Below the pieces are notes generated by a model. It was not told the DNA's origin. It did no database searches and saw nothing but the letters and a program-made list of their open reading frames with translations. Below, piece after piece: positions 34,460 through 43,940 of a stretch of DNA of 64,000 nt. The position numbers and the translations under genes were made by a program. Source of the DNA: Gongronella butleri. Lineage: Eukaryota > Mucoromycota > Mucoromycetes > Mucorales > Cunninghamellaceae. The DNA lies in NCBI GenBank assembly GCA_025201375.1, contig JAIWZP010000005.1, positions 372,001 through 436,000 of the forward strand, written 5' to 3'. The stretch's first letter is position 1, and each line of letters begins with the position of its first letter.

Positions 34460-35780
34460 TTTTCTTTCGTTCTTTCCAAAAAAAAAAAAAGGGATGGAGA
34501 TAAACAAAGAAAAGGTGGAGAAAAATAAAGAATGGCAATGGAGAGGAAGGGAAAAAAAAAAAGAAATGGCAAGCCCACGTCAAAAAAAAAAAAAAAGGGG
34601 TCATCCAGGCGGACAAAAATGGGAGCGACCAAAACTCGCGTCCAAATCAGGCAACCCCCTTAAAAAACATCCACACAAATTTGGATCAAGGACCCCGCGC
34701 CACTCTATTCAAGAACACAAGGAGGAGGGGGACGACAAATTGCTGCTTTTGGCGGTGAAAACAAATATCGCGTGCGCCAGGGGGGACAGCAGGTGCCAAC
34801 ATCCACGCTTTTTTATTCTTTTTTAATCTTTTTTTTTTTTTTGTGCAAAAGGTTCATGCTTGGGCCCTGTGTCACCCGACGGCGGAACAGCCGGCGCCGA
34901 TGCCCACCGCTGGCTCACTGTTGATCGCCCATGCGCCGGGGCCCACATTTGCATGAATGAGAACAAAAAAAAAACAGGAGCAAGGCTGCAATCCATGCTG
35001 AAATCATTGACATGAACCCTTGTTTGCCGGCATGGAGTGCGTGCAGCAATGGAGGACTGAAATTTAACGTTGCATAAAAGTCTGGCGAAAAGAAAGAAAA
35101 AGGCATTACGCATGATTGGCTGCCAAGTTGCACCTTGCATGGACGCGTGCTCACATCGCATGAACACAATCAAATCCAAGGCGCACGCGTGAGAACAGCC
35201 TAATAGTAGGCGTCAGCTGGCCCCATGAGTGCTCATGGCCATTTATATGGCCAGACCGCGAACGATGAACTTTGACATTGCTCAAATTGCCCTATTTCAT
35301 ATCTCGCATATCTCACACGCGCTGAAACAAGACAACTTGGGTCAATACTTCCTTCACGCATTCATTTTTTTTTTACGAGAGGGACACCCAGCTCCTGCAC
35401 TTTGCTGATACGACATTTGTACGCATTCAGTTACGAAAATAAGATCTCAAACGCATCTACGACAGAGAGGAGCAATGGCCCCTCACTTTTCAGCATAAAG
35501 TAAAAGACTAAGAGTTTAATCAAGTGGTCCTGCGAAAACAACCGACATTGCTCAAAATTAGGCTGTATCATAACGTGTTTTGTAAAAAAAAAAAAAAAAA
35601 AAAAAAATCGAGGCGAAATCATGATTCGATTGTCACCAAACTTTGCCACTTAACTATTTCAACATTTCTTTAAAATAAATAAATTAAAAAACCAGAAGTT
35701 GATTAGGCCATTTTCGAGACGTGCAACGCTTTCATGAAAAAGTCACAAATTCAATGATGACCAACACAAATAACGTTCAA
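34460..35780. other. Intergenic, 5' flank of the Chs4-like gene
   Basis: A-rich leader, several short frames with Phe-rich translations, an A22 run near 35584-35606, no gene. The last few hundred bases grade into repeat family B. Confidence 0.5.
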
Positions 35781-36500
35781 TTCAACAATCAATTGCCTCT
35801 TGGTCTTGGCTTTTTGACTATTTCGCCGCGTCTTGTTTCAACAAGAGCTTGAAAACTAGAGATCGACCGAGCTGTCGTGCAGATGGATACTCGAAATGTC
35901 GACAATTTTACGAATGCAGAATTAAACACCGCAAATTATGGTTGGATCGCCCAAATATTTTCACATTCGTTTATATCGACGCGTCCCTTTGTGACAAGAC
36001 GTTCAAAAGCTAGGAGTCGACTGGATCGTTGTGCAGATGAATCCAAAATCTTGATATTTTCTCAAATCCAGTACGGTCTCTCAAAATGTTTTATGGATTG
36101 GAGTGAAAATGGCACCAATCAAAAGAGACGCGCTCAGGTGACATTTCTAATTGTTTGCGCCCGATGGACAAACTTTGCACGCTTGCAAGAGCCGATCAAG
36201 CATTAGACTAATTTTTAAACTCATGTTTCTCGACAACTGGAAAAGCAACCAACGGTGTTTCTAACTTACAAACGCAGTTGCTGAATCTCGATCGAATGAG
36301 GCCAGTTTATCGGTGGATGACCAAAACTGGCAAAGAAAATTCACTTTTTCAACAAAAATCTTTCATGGCGGGTTTGCTCGGCAGCGGTCTAGTCAACTTG
36401 TGATTTTTATTTCAGATTCACTAACAAACAGGGGGCAAAGCATCTAATGGGATGACTTGCGGTGCGCTGGAGGCGGGCCAAGCGCAAATCAAAAAAGGCC
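35781..36500 (+). repeat. Dispersed repeat family B, copy 3 (partial)
   Basis: Matches the first half of the 17.3 kb and 50.6 kb copies (landmarks there) up to 'ACTTGCGGTGCGCT' at about 36450, then departs. The sub-phrase 'GTGCAGATG.AT.C.AAAT' appears twice inside (35876 and 36032), suggesting an internal duplication of about 155 bp. Confidence 0.7.
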
Positions 36501-36544
36501 ATCTCAGTGCTCCAAAATTAATTAAAATGAAGAAGGCTAAACAA

Positions 36545-36690
36545 CGCCTATTCAGGCGTGTTCAGGCATATTCAGCGCGTATTCAGTGCATGTTTGGGTA
36601 TATTTAATGCGCATACAATGCGTATTCAGGCACGTGTTCAGGCGTGCTCGTTCGTGTCCAAGCGTATTCGGGTATGTTCTCTCGTTTGTA
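36545..36690 (+). repeat. Minisatellite, GCGTATTCAGG-like units
   Basis: About ten imperfect copies of a 12-15 bp phrase (GTGTTCAGGCAT, GCGTATTCAGTG, GCGTATTCAGGCAC, GCGTATTCGGGT). A smaller version of the same phrase occurs at 39380-39455. Confidence 0.8.
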
Positions 36691-36962
36691 AAAAAAAAAA
36701 AAAAATCGAACGCATATTGTGAAGATTTTGCGAAAATTCGAAAAAAAAATCGCACGGATGCTGTGAATAATTTGCAAACGTTTGTAAAAAAAGTCAAACG
36801 AACAATGTTGTGAAGACTTCGCGAGGAACAACGTTTGCAAAAAAAAAAAAATCGAACATACGTTGTGTCGGATGTAAAGACTTTGCGAACGTTGATAAAT
36901 TAATTGAACGAACGCTGTGAAGACTTCGCGAATGTTCGTAAAAACAATCGAACGAACGCACC
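36691..36962 (+). repeat. Minisatellite, about 45-bp 'ATCGAACGAACG.TGTGAAGACTTCGCGAA' units
   Basis: About five to six imperfect copies of a unit made of an A-run, ATCGAACGAACG, TTGTGAAGACTTCGCGAA and a spacer with (A)CGTTTGTA. The same unit forms a second array at 39150-39370. Confidence 0.85.
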
Positions 36963-37072
36963 CCTATGATATCATATGTATTTTACCCCTTTTGCTCCTC
37001 CCACCCCATGTGGATCTTAATAAATCACTAACGTTTGTATTCAATATTGACAAAAAAACGGCTGTGTGTGCT

Positions 37073-38244
37073 TTACGATGGCGGCGAGAGCTCAAGTTTG
37101 GGCACCGTGAGGACCTTTTGTGGCGAAATCTCCAATTTGGGCGCCTCGATGAACTGATTGGGCTGCTCGGGAGTCGAGTCATGTGAAGACTGGGTGGTAG
37201 AGTGCCGTGCGGCCTCCTCGTCATTGTCGTTGCCCGTGCCATCGTCAATTTCATCGTTATTGTCGTCTTTCACGCCGTTTCGGACCCAGGAGTGGCCCGT
37301 GAGCGATGCGATGAGCAAATTGAGCAATGGAAGAATGAGCAAAAAGATGAATTGGAGGTAGATCCACGCGTTGGACATGAGGATCTGAGTATATATTTTA
37401 CGTGAGCATGATTGGCGAGCTTTTTTCGATTTCTTTTTTTCTTTTTTTTACGTACGTCGCGTTGATTGTATAAATTGCCATCAAAGGTGATGATCGAGAT
37501 CACGATGATGGACAGCAAGTTTAAACCGCAGTACAGCCAGTACGTGTAAGGGAATACGTGCCAGACACACGCGGCAATCGCTATGTATGCAGCAATGAAC
37601 CACCAAAACATCAGACGCTGTACAATGTAGACCTTTGTGGCGGCCCAGCCAGCGTCAGGCCATGCATATTGGTCTAGTTCGCGGCCGAGGTTGTCGTGGA
37701 ACACTTGGAGGACGTCGACTTTTTGCGAGAGGACGAGCCACGCGATATTGCATGCGATGGACGCCACCGCGAAAACGTAGCACGAGTAAAACACGCCAAG
37801 CATAAAATGTGCGCGCGTAAACGTGCGCTGCAGCCATGTTGTGCGCGGGAGAGGTGGCGCGGGATGCATCGCGGCGGCGGCCATGGCGGCGGCGGTCGCG
37901 CGGCGTGTGCGATCATGCGCGACAATGACGGGCAGCAAAAACACGGCCAGCGCGCTAAAAGTATAAAACAAGGTGCGCGGCCGATCCATCCCCGAGAAAA
38001 TGCCCACTTGTAAATCAGGCATCACCTGGAAATTCAATATGTACAAAGAAAGCGCGCGGAAAATCAAGCCGGCGATCAGCGCGACACTAATGACACTGTA
38101 AGGCAAGGTCAACGCTGTGCGAAAATATACAGTGCGCAGATTAAATGCCAAAACAAGCACGTTCACCGTCATTGTCGCCACGTAAAATGGATACACCACT
38201 GTGTTGCCATACACATTGGCGTCAAACAAGTCTGTAAAATCCAT
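37073..38244 (-). CDS. Seven-helix membrane protein with acidic C-tail, unknown
   Basis: Exons 38244-37456 and 37384-37073; 366 aa. Seven hydrophobic segments are visible (FYVATMTVNVLVLAF; YSVISVALIAGLIF; TLFYTFSALAVFLLPVI; FYSCYVFAVASIACNIAWLV; WWFIAAYIAIAACVWH; YCGLNLLSIIVISII; and IYLQFIFLLILPLLNLLI from exon 2). A cytoplasmic-type tail of about 80 residues rich in Asp, Asn, Glu and Ser ends with the repeated pair PKLEISPQ / PKLELSPPS. An Ala-rich loop lies between helices 3 and 4. Topology suggests a receptor-like protein, but no family motif is recognisable. The ATG at 38244 follows a TATA element by about 70 bp. Minisatellite arrays of the same two families lie on both sides of the gene. 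Confidence 0.85.
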
Positions 38245-38309
38245 GTTGGAGTGTTGAAAAGGTGTGTCCGCCCTAAAAAAAAAAGAGAGAGAGAGAGAGG
38301 GGAGGCGCC

Positions 38310-38316
38310 TTTTATA
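38310..38316 (-). promoter_or_regulatory. TATA box of the 37 kb 7TM gene
   Basis: TATAAAA on the minus strand about 66 bp upstream of the start codon, followed by a (GA)n leader. Confidence 0.55.
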
Positions 38317-39140
38317 GTTGCCATGCCTGCCGCATCCCTTGCTAATCATGCTTGGCAGCATCTCTCTTTCTTGACATGCAAATAAAGAAAAAATGGAGAC
38401 ATGCAGATCAAAAAAGGACGCGCATGGCGCTCTATTTGTCTTTTATTTTTCTTTCTCAGAGGAAGCAACATCTTCTTTTGCTGATTGCTGAGCACGTCAA
38501 ATTTGTGATCTCCTTTTTAAATGAGGGCAGTATTGCCTGCGGCTAATCTAATGACAAGGGGTGATCCATGCAGAGACCCGGCGGTTATGATAGTATGAAA
38601 CAGTGTGGCCACACATCACTGCGTCACGCGCTGAGCGCAGTATGCATATGCTTTTTTTTTTTTTTGGCCATGTCCAATGGGCGATGCTGCGTATCCGGGC
38701 CAGAAGAAGCATGCATGGTGGTGGGCGCTACTGCTATACAGTATGCGATTGCATCGCGCCACCACCGTCGTGACACCGCCGCCCACCGATCGCGCCACGC
38801 TTGTGTCAGCGTAAATCTATGATACTGTAATATGATACTGTAAAAAGATCTTTTTTTTTTTTTTTGCAAGATCGGCGTTGTTGTTTCGCAGCAAAAAAGC
38901 GATGCCAGTTGCCAGCATTGAAACGCTGGCAACACGGTGGGATGATGAGCTTAATGCCCGCGGCAGGCCACCAGCGCACCACTATGATACTGTAAACAAT
39001 CTGGAATTGACGCCCGAGCCCGTCTGATTCAAACAACAATGCAAATTTCATTGCAATCAAATAACAATTCGACAAGAATCGGTGCTAAATTTGCGAAAAT
39101 GTCGAGTTTTTGATTCATCTCATCACCACAACGACACGTG
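38317..39140. other. Intergenic with GATACTGTA motifs
   Basis: No gene. ATGATACTGTA occurs at about 38819, 38831 and 38983, and ATACAGTATGC at 38738. T-run at 38651-38665. Confidence 0.5.
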
Positions 39141-39460
39141 ACGTATTGGCAAACATTTGTAAAATATCGAACGAACGTTGTAAAGAATTTGCTAACGTAC
39201 GTATAAAATCAAACGAGCAACGTTGTGAAGACTTCGCGAAAACTCGTAAAAAAATTGAACGAACGTTTTAAAAACTTCACGAATAACAACATCCGTAAAA
39301 AAATCGAACGAACGCTGTTAAGTCTTTGCAAACAACGCTCGTAAAAAATCGAGTGAAAGCTTTGCGATCGTCCGGAGTTCGTATTTAGGCATACGTTATT
39401 CAACGCCGTATTCAGGCATACAGGATTCAACGTCGTATTCCGGGGTACGTATTCCGACGT
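39141..39460 (+). repeat. Second copy of the two minisatellite families
   Basis: 39150-39370 holds about five units of the 45-bp 'ATCGAACGAACGTTGTGAAGACTTCGCGAA' type. 39380-39455 holds the GTATTCAGGCATAC type (CGCCGTATTCAGGCATAC, GTCGTATTCCGGGGTAC). The orientation is the same as at 36.5-37.0 kb, but the order of the two blocks is reversed. Confidence 0.8.
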
Positions 39461-40900
39461 GCATCAGCCATGGCATCCAAGCTTACCGAGATATCAATTC
39501 GAAGTCTCCAAAACACAAGCGCTTTTACCGTACGCGTATTTGATCACATATACGTTTGAGGTGACTCGCGCGTCGATACGTTGGGCCGCTGTCGCGTACG
39601 CTACCAAAGTAATGGAAAAGACCTTACCCCCTTTTTGCAGGGTGCATCCTCCGGATCTTGTTCATCGGGTCCTATATTTAAACTAGAGGATTCTGAACAC
39701 AAAAATCCGACAATGTTAAGTTTTTAAAGAGATCGGACCGCTCAGTCCTGCGAAAATGCATTTTTCATAATATCAGGGCCAAATCAGGATCAAAACGATC
39801 CCTGAAGGTTAGCTCGCCGAGAACTCGACGCGATGTCCCAAAACCATAAGCGCTTTTACCGCGTTAGCCCGCTGATTCATTTGAGGTGTTTGACGTGTCG
39901 GGGCGCTCAGCCGTTGTCGCCGTACGGGACCAAATTGTAGCAATTTTACCCCTTTACGCCTATGAAACTGGCGCTTCCTCAGAAACTTGCTCATCTGCTC
40001 CCAAATTTAGACCAATTGATGGTAGATTCAATCCTTCAACGTTGTTAAGTTTTTTCGCAAATCGGATCATTCAGTCGCGAGAAAGCTCCAGATTTGTGTT
40101 TGCTAGTGAAATCCCAGCGCCAAACAATATTTTACGCGTTCCTTCCGATGAGCCTGACCGTATAGCTCCAAATTTATACCAGTGGATACTCGACTTGAAA
40201 CATCAATGATTCCAATTTGTTTTGCAAATCGGATCACTCAGTCCTGAGAAAGTGCATTTTGCATAAATTCAGGGTCAAATCAGGATCAAAACGACCCCTC
40301 AAGGCTAACTCGCCGAGAAATCGACGCGATATCCTCAAACTACAAGCGCTTTTACCGCGTTTATCTGCTAATTCATGTGAAGTGATTTGCGCGTCGGGGC
40401 GCTCAGCCGTTGTCGCCGTACGAGACCAAATGGTAGCAATTTTACCCCCTTTACGCCTATGAAACTGGCGCTTCCTCAGCAACTTGGTCATCTGGTCCCA
40501 GATTTGGATCAGTTGATGGTAGACCCAATTCTCCAACGGTGTTAAATTTTTTCGCGAATCGGATCACTCAGTCCCGAGAAATCGCGAGATTCGTGTTTGC
40601 TAGTGAATACCCAGCGCCAAACGATATTTTGCGCGTTTCTCCTGATAAACTTGACTGTGTGGCTGCAAATTTAAACTAGTGGATAATCGACTCAAAACTC
40701 CAGTGATTTCAAATCGGATCACTCAGACGAAAGGAATCTCGAGATTCGCGTTTAATAGTGCAGCTCCAGAGTCAAAATACTATTTTACGCATTTCTCTCG
40801 ATCAGCCTGGCCGCAATGCGCCAACTTTAGACCAGTGGATAATCGATTCAAGAATCCGATGATTTCAAGTTATTTTTCGCAAAACAATATCACTCAATCT
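39461..40900 (+). repeat. Tandem array, about 496-bp unit
   Basis: Two nearly full units (about 39758-40253 and 40254-40700), preceded by a diverged unit (about 39470) and followed by a partial one. Each starts 'GCATTTT.CATAA.TTCAGGG.CAAATCAGGATCAAAACGA' and contains 'CGCTCAGCCGTTGTCGCCGTACG.GACCAAAT.GTAGCAATTTTACCCC' and 'CTATGAAACTGGCGCTTCCTCAG.AACTTG'. A submodule, ATCGGATCAYTCAGTC, recurs at 39732, 40061, 40228, 40558, 40713 and about 40886, alternating about 330 and 160 bp, so the unit itself contains an internal duplication. No frame is kept between units. Confidence 0.85.
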
Positions 40901-41462
40901 TAAAAATCTAAAAAAAAAAAAATCAAAACGCTGTTTTTTTATGCTCAATTGACCATTTTGTAGTATCGCAAGTTCATAGCGGTTCGTTTGTAAGCAGTGA
41001 AATGGTCGGCCATGTTGTGTGCTCTTCAGTGGTGGTGCCATTGAAGAACGATCGACCTATTGTAACGGCAAACATTAGGGAAAACGTGAAAATCGTATTT
41101 TCAGCGCGCCGAACAGGTGCCCTGCATAAATTCAAACAGCGCGTCGCGTTGCGAAAGGGGCCGCTTCGTGGCAAAACGTGAAAAAAAAAGTCCTACCATA
41201 GTTTTCATAACGATTTGAGCAAAATGACATCTTTATTGAAAAAATACAAGCGATTACGATAGGCAAAAGGTTGAAGGGGCAAGGGGGTACAGCAAAAAGA
41301 AAAAAAAGACAAAAAAGAAAAGAGAGCGAAAAAAAGGGTAAATGAGAGATGACATGCAAGAGTAAAAGCAAAAAAAAAAAAAAAAAAGAATGAAGGAATG
41401 TACATGAGAAGAAAGAGAGATGAAGTGGGGGGGGGATGAATTGAGAAGAAAGAGGGGTGCGT
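40901..41462. other. Intergenic, 3' flank of RRP14
   Basis: A-rich stretch with AATAAA-like signals on the minus strand; no gene seen. The Ser/Arg- and Phe-rich frames here are composition effects. Confidence 0.5.
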
Positions 41463-42905
41463 CTATTTCTTCTTGCCCTTTGTGACGCGTCCGGCCTTGA
41501 TGCGACTGCTGCCTTCGAAGCCGGGGCGGGCCTTTTTGCCGCCCTTTTTGCCATTCTTGCGGTCCTTTTTGGCGTCGATGCGCTTTTGGATGTTTTCGTT
41601 GCGCTTCTTGACCTTTGAGTGTTCGTCGCTCTTGACCTTTTCGATGCGCTTTTGCCACTCGGTGGCGCTCTTTGTCTTGACGCGTTCCTGGCGCTTGATG
41701 GTCTTTTTGAGCAGATTGACGTCGTCCTTGATCTTTTCGCCGGTGGCCATGGCAATGGCCTTTTGCCACTCCTGCTTCTCGGCCATTTGCGTGGCCTTTT
41801 GCTCGTCCTCGGTCTTTAGCTTTTCCATCTTTTGCTTTTGCAGCTCGATCTTCTTGAGCTGCGACTTTGCATCGCCACCGTGCTTCTTTTGCTTTTCGCC
41901 ACCGACCGTCAGCTTGCCAAAGAAGAGCTCCGTGTCCATCTTGACCGAGTCGGCCGACTTGCCATCGCCACCAGCACCAAACGACTTGCTGGTCTTTGTC
42001 GGGTCGTGCACGAGCTCCTCACCAGCCGCCTTTTTGCCCTTTTCGCGCTGTGCCTTTTGCGCCTTTTTGCGATCTTGCTTTTTCTTTAGTCGCTCGGCAA
42101 GAATCGCCTCGCGGCTGCGCGCCGTCGGCGTCGACCCGGGCGCATTGCGCTTTTGGCGCTTCTCGACAATACGCTCGTGCAGACGGCGCCGCAAATCGCT
42201 GATCTCGTCACGCGGCATCGGCTGCACCGCTTCTGCGAGAAGGGAAAAAAAAAAAACGAGCGGTCGTGTGAGTTGAAAAGAAAAAAAAAAAAGGCAAAAA
42301 CTGATTTTTCTTTCTTACCTGGTGGACTCTTGGCCTCGCTAGTTGTACTGGCGCTGTCCTCGGTGCCATTGAGTGAGACGGTGCTGCTGATCACGGATTG
42401 CTCGTCCTCTTCATTCTCTTCCGCTTGCTTCTCGACCTGCTCTCGCTGAATATCGGCCACCGTGCGCTGGCTATCGGGATCAAACTAGAGAAATGTCCAA
42501 AAAATCGAAAAAAAATGAGCAATTCTGGTGCGTCTCCCGACTTTTGTTTCTTACCTTTGCTTTTTTGGCCTTTTTTGTGTTTTCCTTGATAGCCTGCTTG
42601 GGCGCGAGTTTTCGCTTATTGACCATAAACCGCGAGTTTTGCTAAAAAAAAAAAAAAAAAAAGCCGATTATGAGCACCAGCCTATTGTTGTTTGGGTGTT
42701 TGGGCCTTACAGCGTTGGCTTCAGGATCGGTAATGTAAAACTTGACGGGTATAAGGTTGAGCATTGCCTCAAAGGCGTCGGCGTGGGCGCTGATCCGGTC
42801 CTGGAACGATGAAAAACGACGAGTGAGCGCCTTTTTATAACGCCAATGAATGTAAAAAAGGCCAAAACTTACCGACAGCGAGTCTAACAAGTCCGTTTGC
42901 ACCAT
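41463..42905 (-). CDS. RRP14: Ribosome biogenesis protein Rrp14/SURF6
   Basis: Exons 42905-42873, 42800-42711, 42641-42555, 42484-42319 and 42232-41463; 381 aa. The N-terminal Rrp14 motif is HADAFEAMLNLIPVKFYI, followed by an acidic linker and the SURF6 domain: ISDLRRRLHERIVEKRQKR, SREAILAERLKKKQDRK, FGKLTVGGE, then a very Lys-rich helical region and the GFEGSSRIKAGRV tail. SURF6 proteins are nucleolar RNA-binding factors for both ribosomal subunits. The Lys/Glu-rich C-terminus is typical. Its start is 266 bp from that of PRKRIP1 on the other strand. Confidence 0.95.
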
Positions 42906-43171
42906 ACTTGTTATAACAAAGAGGAGATAAAACAGAGAGAAAGAAGAAGAAAAAAAAGGAAATGGTGAAAAAAAATGCAATGTGGAAAAAAAAAAAATCG
43001 GGTGGCTTCGTCCCGGCGCCGCTCAATGAGGGAAACCATCAGAACGGGGCGGGCGAATTCTATGCATAAATCAAGGGAAGAAATTGGGCAACAAATTGGG
43101 GCCTCACCATTCTTTTTTACAATTTTTGTTCCCACTTTTTTTTTTTTTTTTTTTTTTTGCTTTTGCACCAC
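42906..43171. promoter_or_regulatory. Bidirectional promoter, RRP14 (-) / PRKRIP1 (+)
   Basis: A 266-bp shared region with A-runs on the RRP14 side and a T22 run just before the PRKRIP1 start. Both genes act in RNA processing. Confidence 0.5.
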
Positions 43172-43727
43172 ATGTCAAGCAACGAGGGCAAGGAAAAAGA
43201 CAGCAAGGACGACAAGGACAAGGTGTGGGTGCCACCGTCGGTGCGTCACAACATGACTGAGACGGAGAAACGACAAAAGCAGCTGGACCGCATGTTTGAA
43301 AATATCGACAAGCCTGTCACTATTCCCGAGCGCAAGACAGGCGACAAAAAGGATGCAAAGTCGCGCGACTTTGTGCGCAATGTACCAGGTAAGGAGCCCA
43401 ATTGATAGCTGGAGGGCGTCAAAAGGGAGGAAGGGGGCGTAGAATTCATCATTTTCAACTTTTATTTTGCATTTAGGCTCGAGTGCTGGCGCGGGCAGTG
43501 GCGATTTTCACGTGTACCGAGCGATCCGACGACGCGAGTACGCGCGCCTGCATCAGATGGACGCCGAAGAGCGACGCGAGAAGCTTGATCATGCATTTGA
43601 AACCGAGATGGAGCGCAAAAAGCGTGAGGACGAGGAACGCACCGCCAAGAAACGCGCGCGACGACAGAAACGCAAACAAGGCAAGCCCGCCAACGACGAC
43701 GCTGCCAACAAGAAACAAAAAGTTTAG
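43172..43727 (+). CDS. PRKRIP1: PRKRIP1 homologue, spliceosomal protein (DUF1168)
   Basis: Exons 43172-43388 and 43477-43727; 155 aa. Family core: KPVTIPERK, then the block SSAGAGSGDFHVYRAIRRREYARL, followed by a long basic helix (EMERKKREDEERTAKKRARRQKRK) and a Lys-rich end. In human C* and P spliceosome structures, PRKRIP1 is a long helix bridging U2 and U6/Prp8-area components. The donor GTAAGG splits the Gly before SSAGAG; the acceptor is TTTAG. Confidence 0.93.
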
Positions 43728-43940
43728 ACCACCCCCTTCATACCAACTCATAAGACAGCCCATAAAGTGACGTTGTTTTTATGTATTTCATCATATCTGA
43801 ATTTTTTTTAATTCATTTTCATAAAGGGAGGAGAGGCAAAAAAAAAAAAGGAATCATACAGTTGTTTCTACATTGGGGGTTTGGGGTGCGTAAAAAATAA
43901 GAACAAAAAGAAGAAGTAAAAAAAAGAGATATATAAAAGA

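Noticed and set aside
36691..36962. CRISPR-like regularly spaced repeat
   Set aside because: Repeats are imperfect, spacers are part of the unit, and the DNA is eukaryotic; it is a minisatellite.
41132..41755. 207-codon Ser/Arg-rich ORF overlapping RRP14
   Set aside because: Out-of-frame shadow of the Lys-rich RRP14 exon running into its A/T-rich 3' flank.
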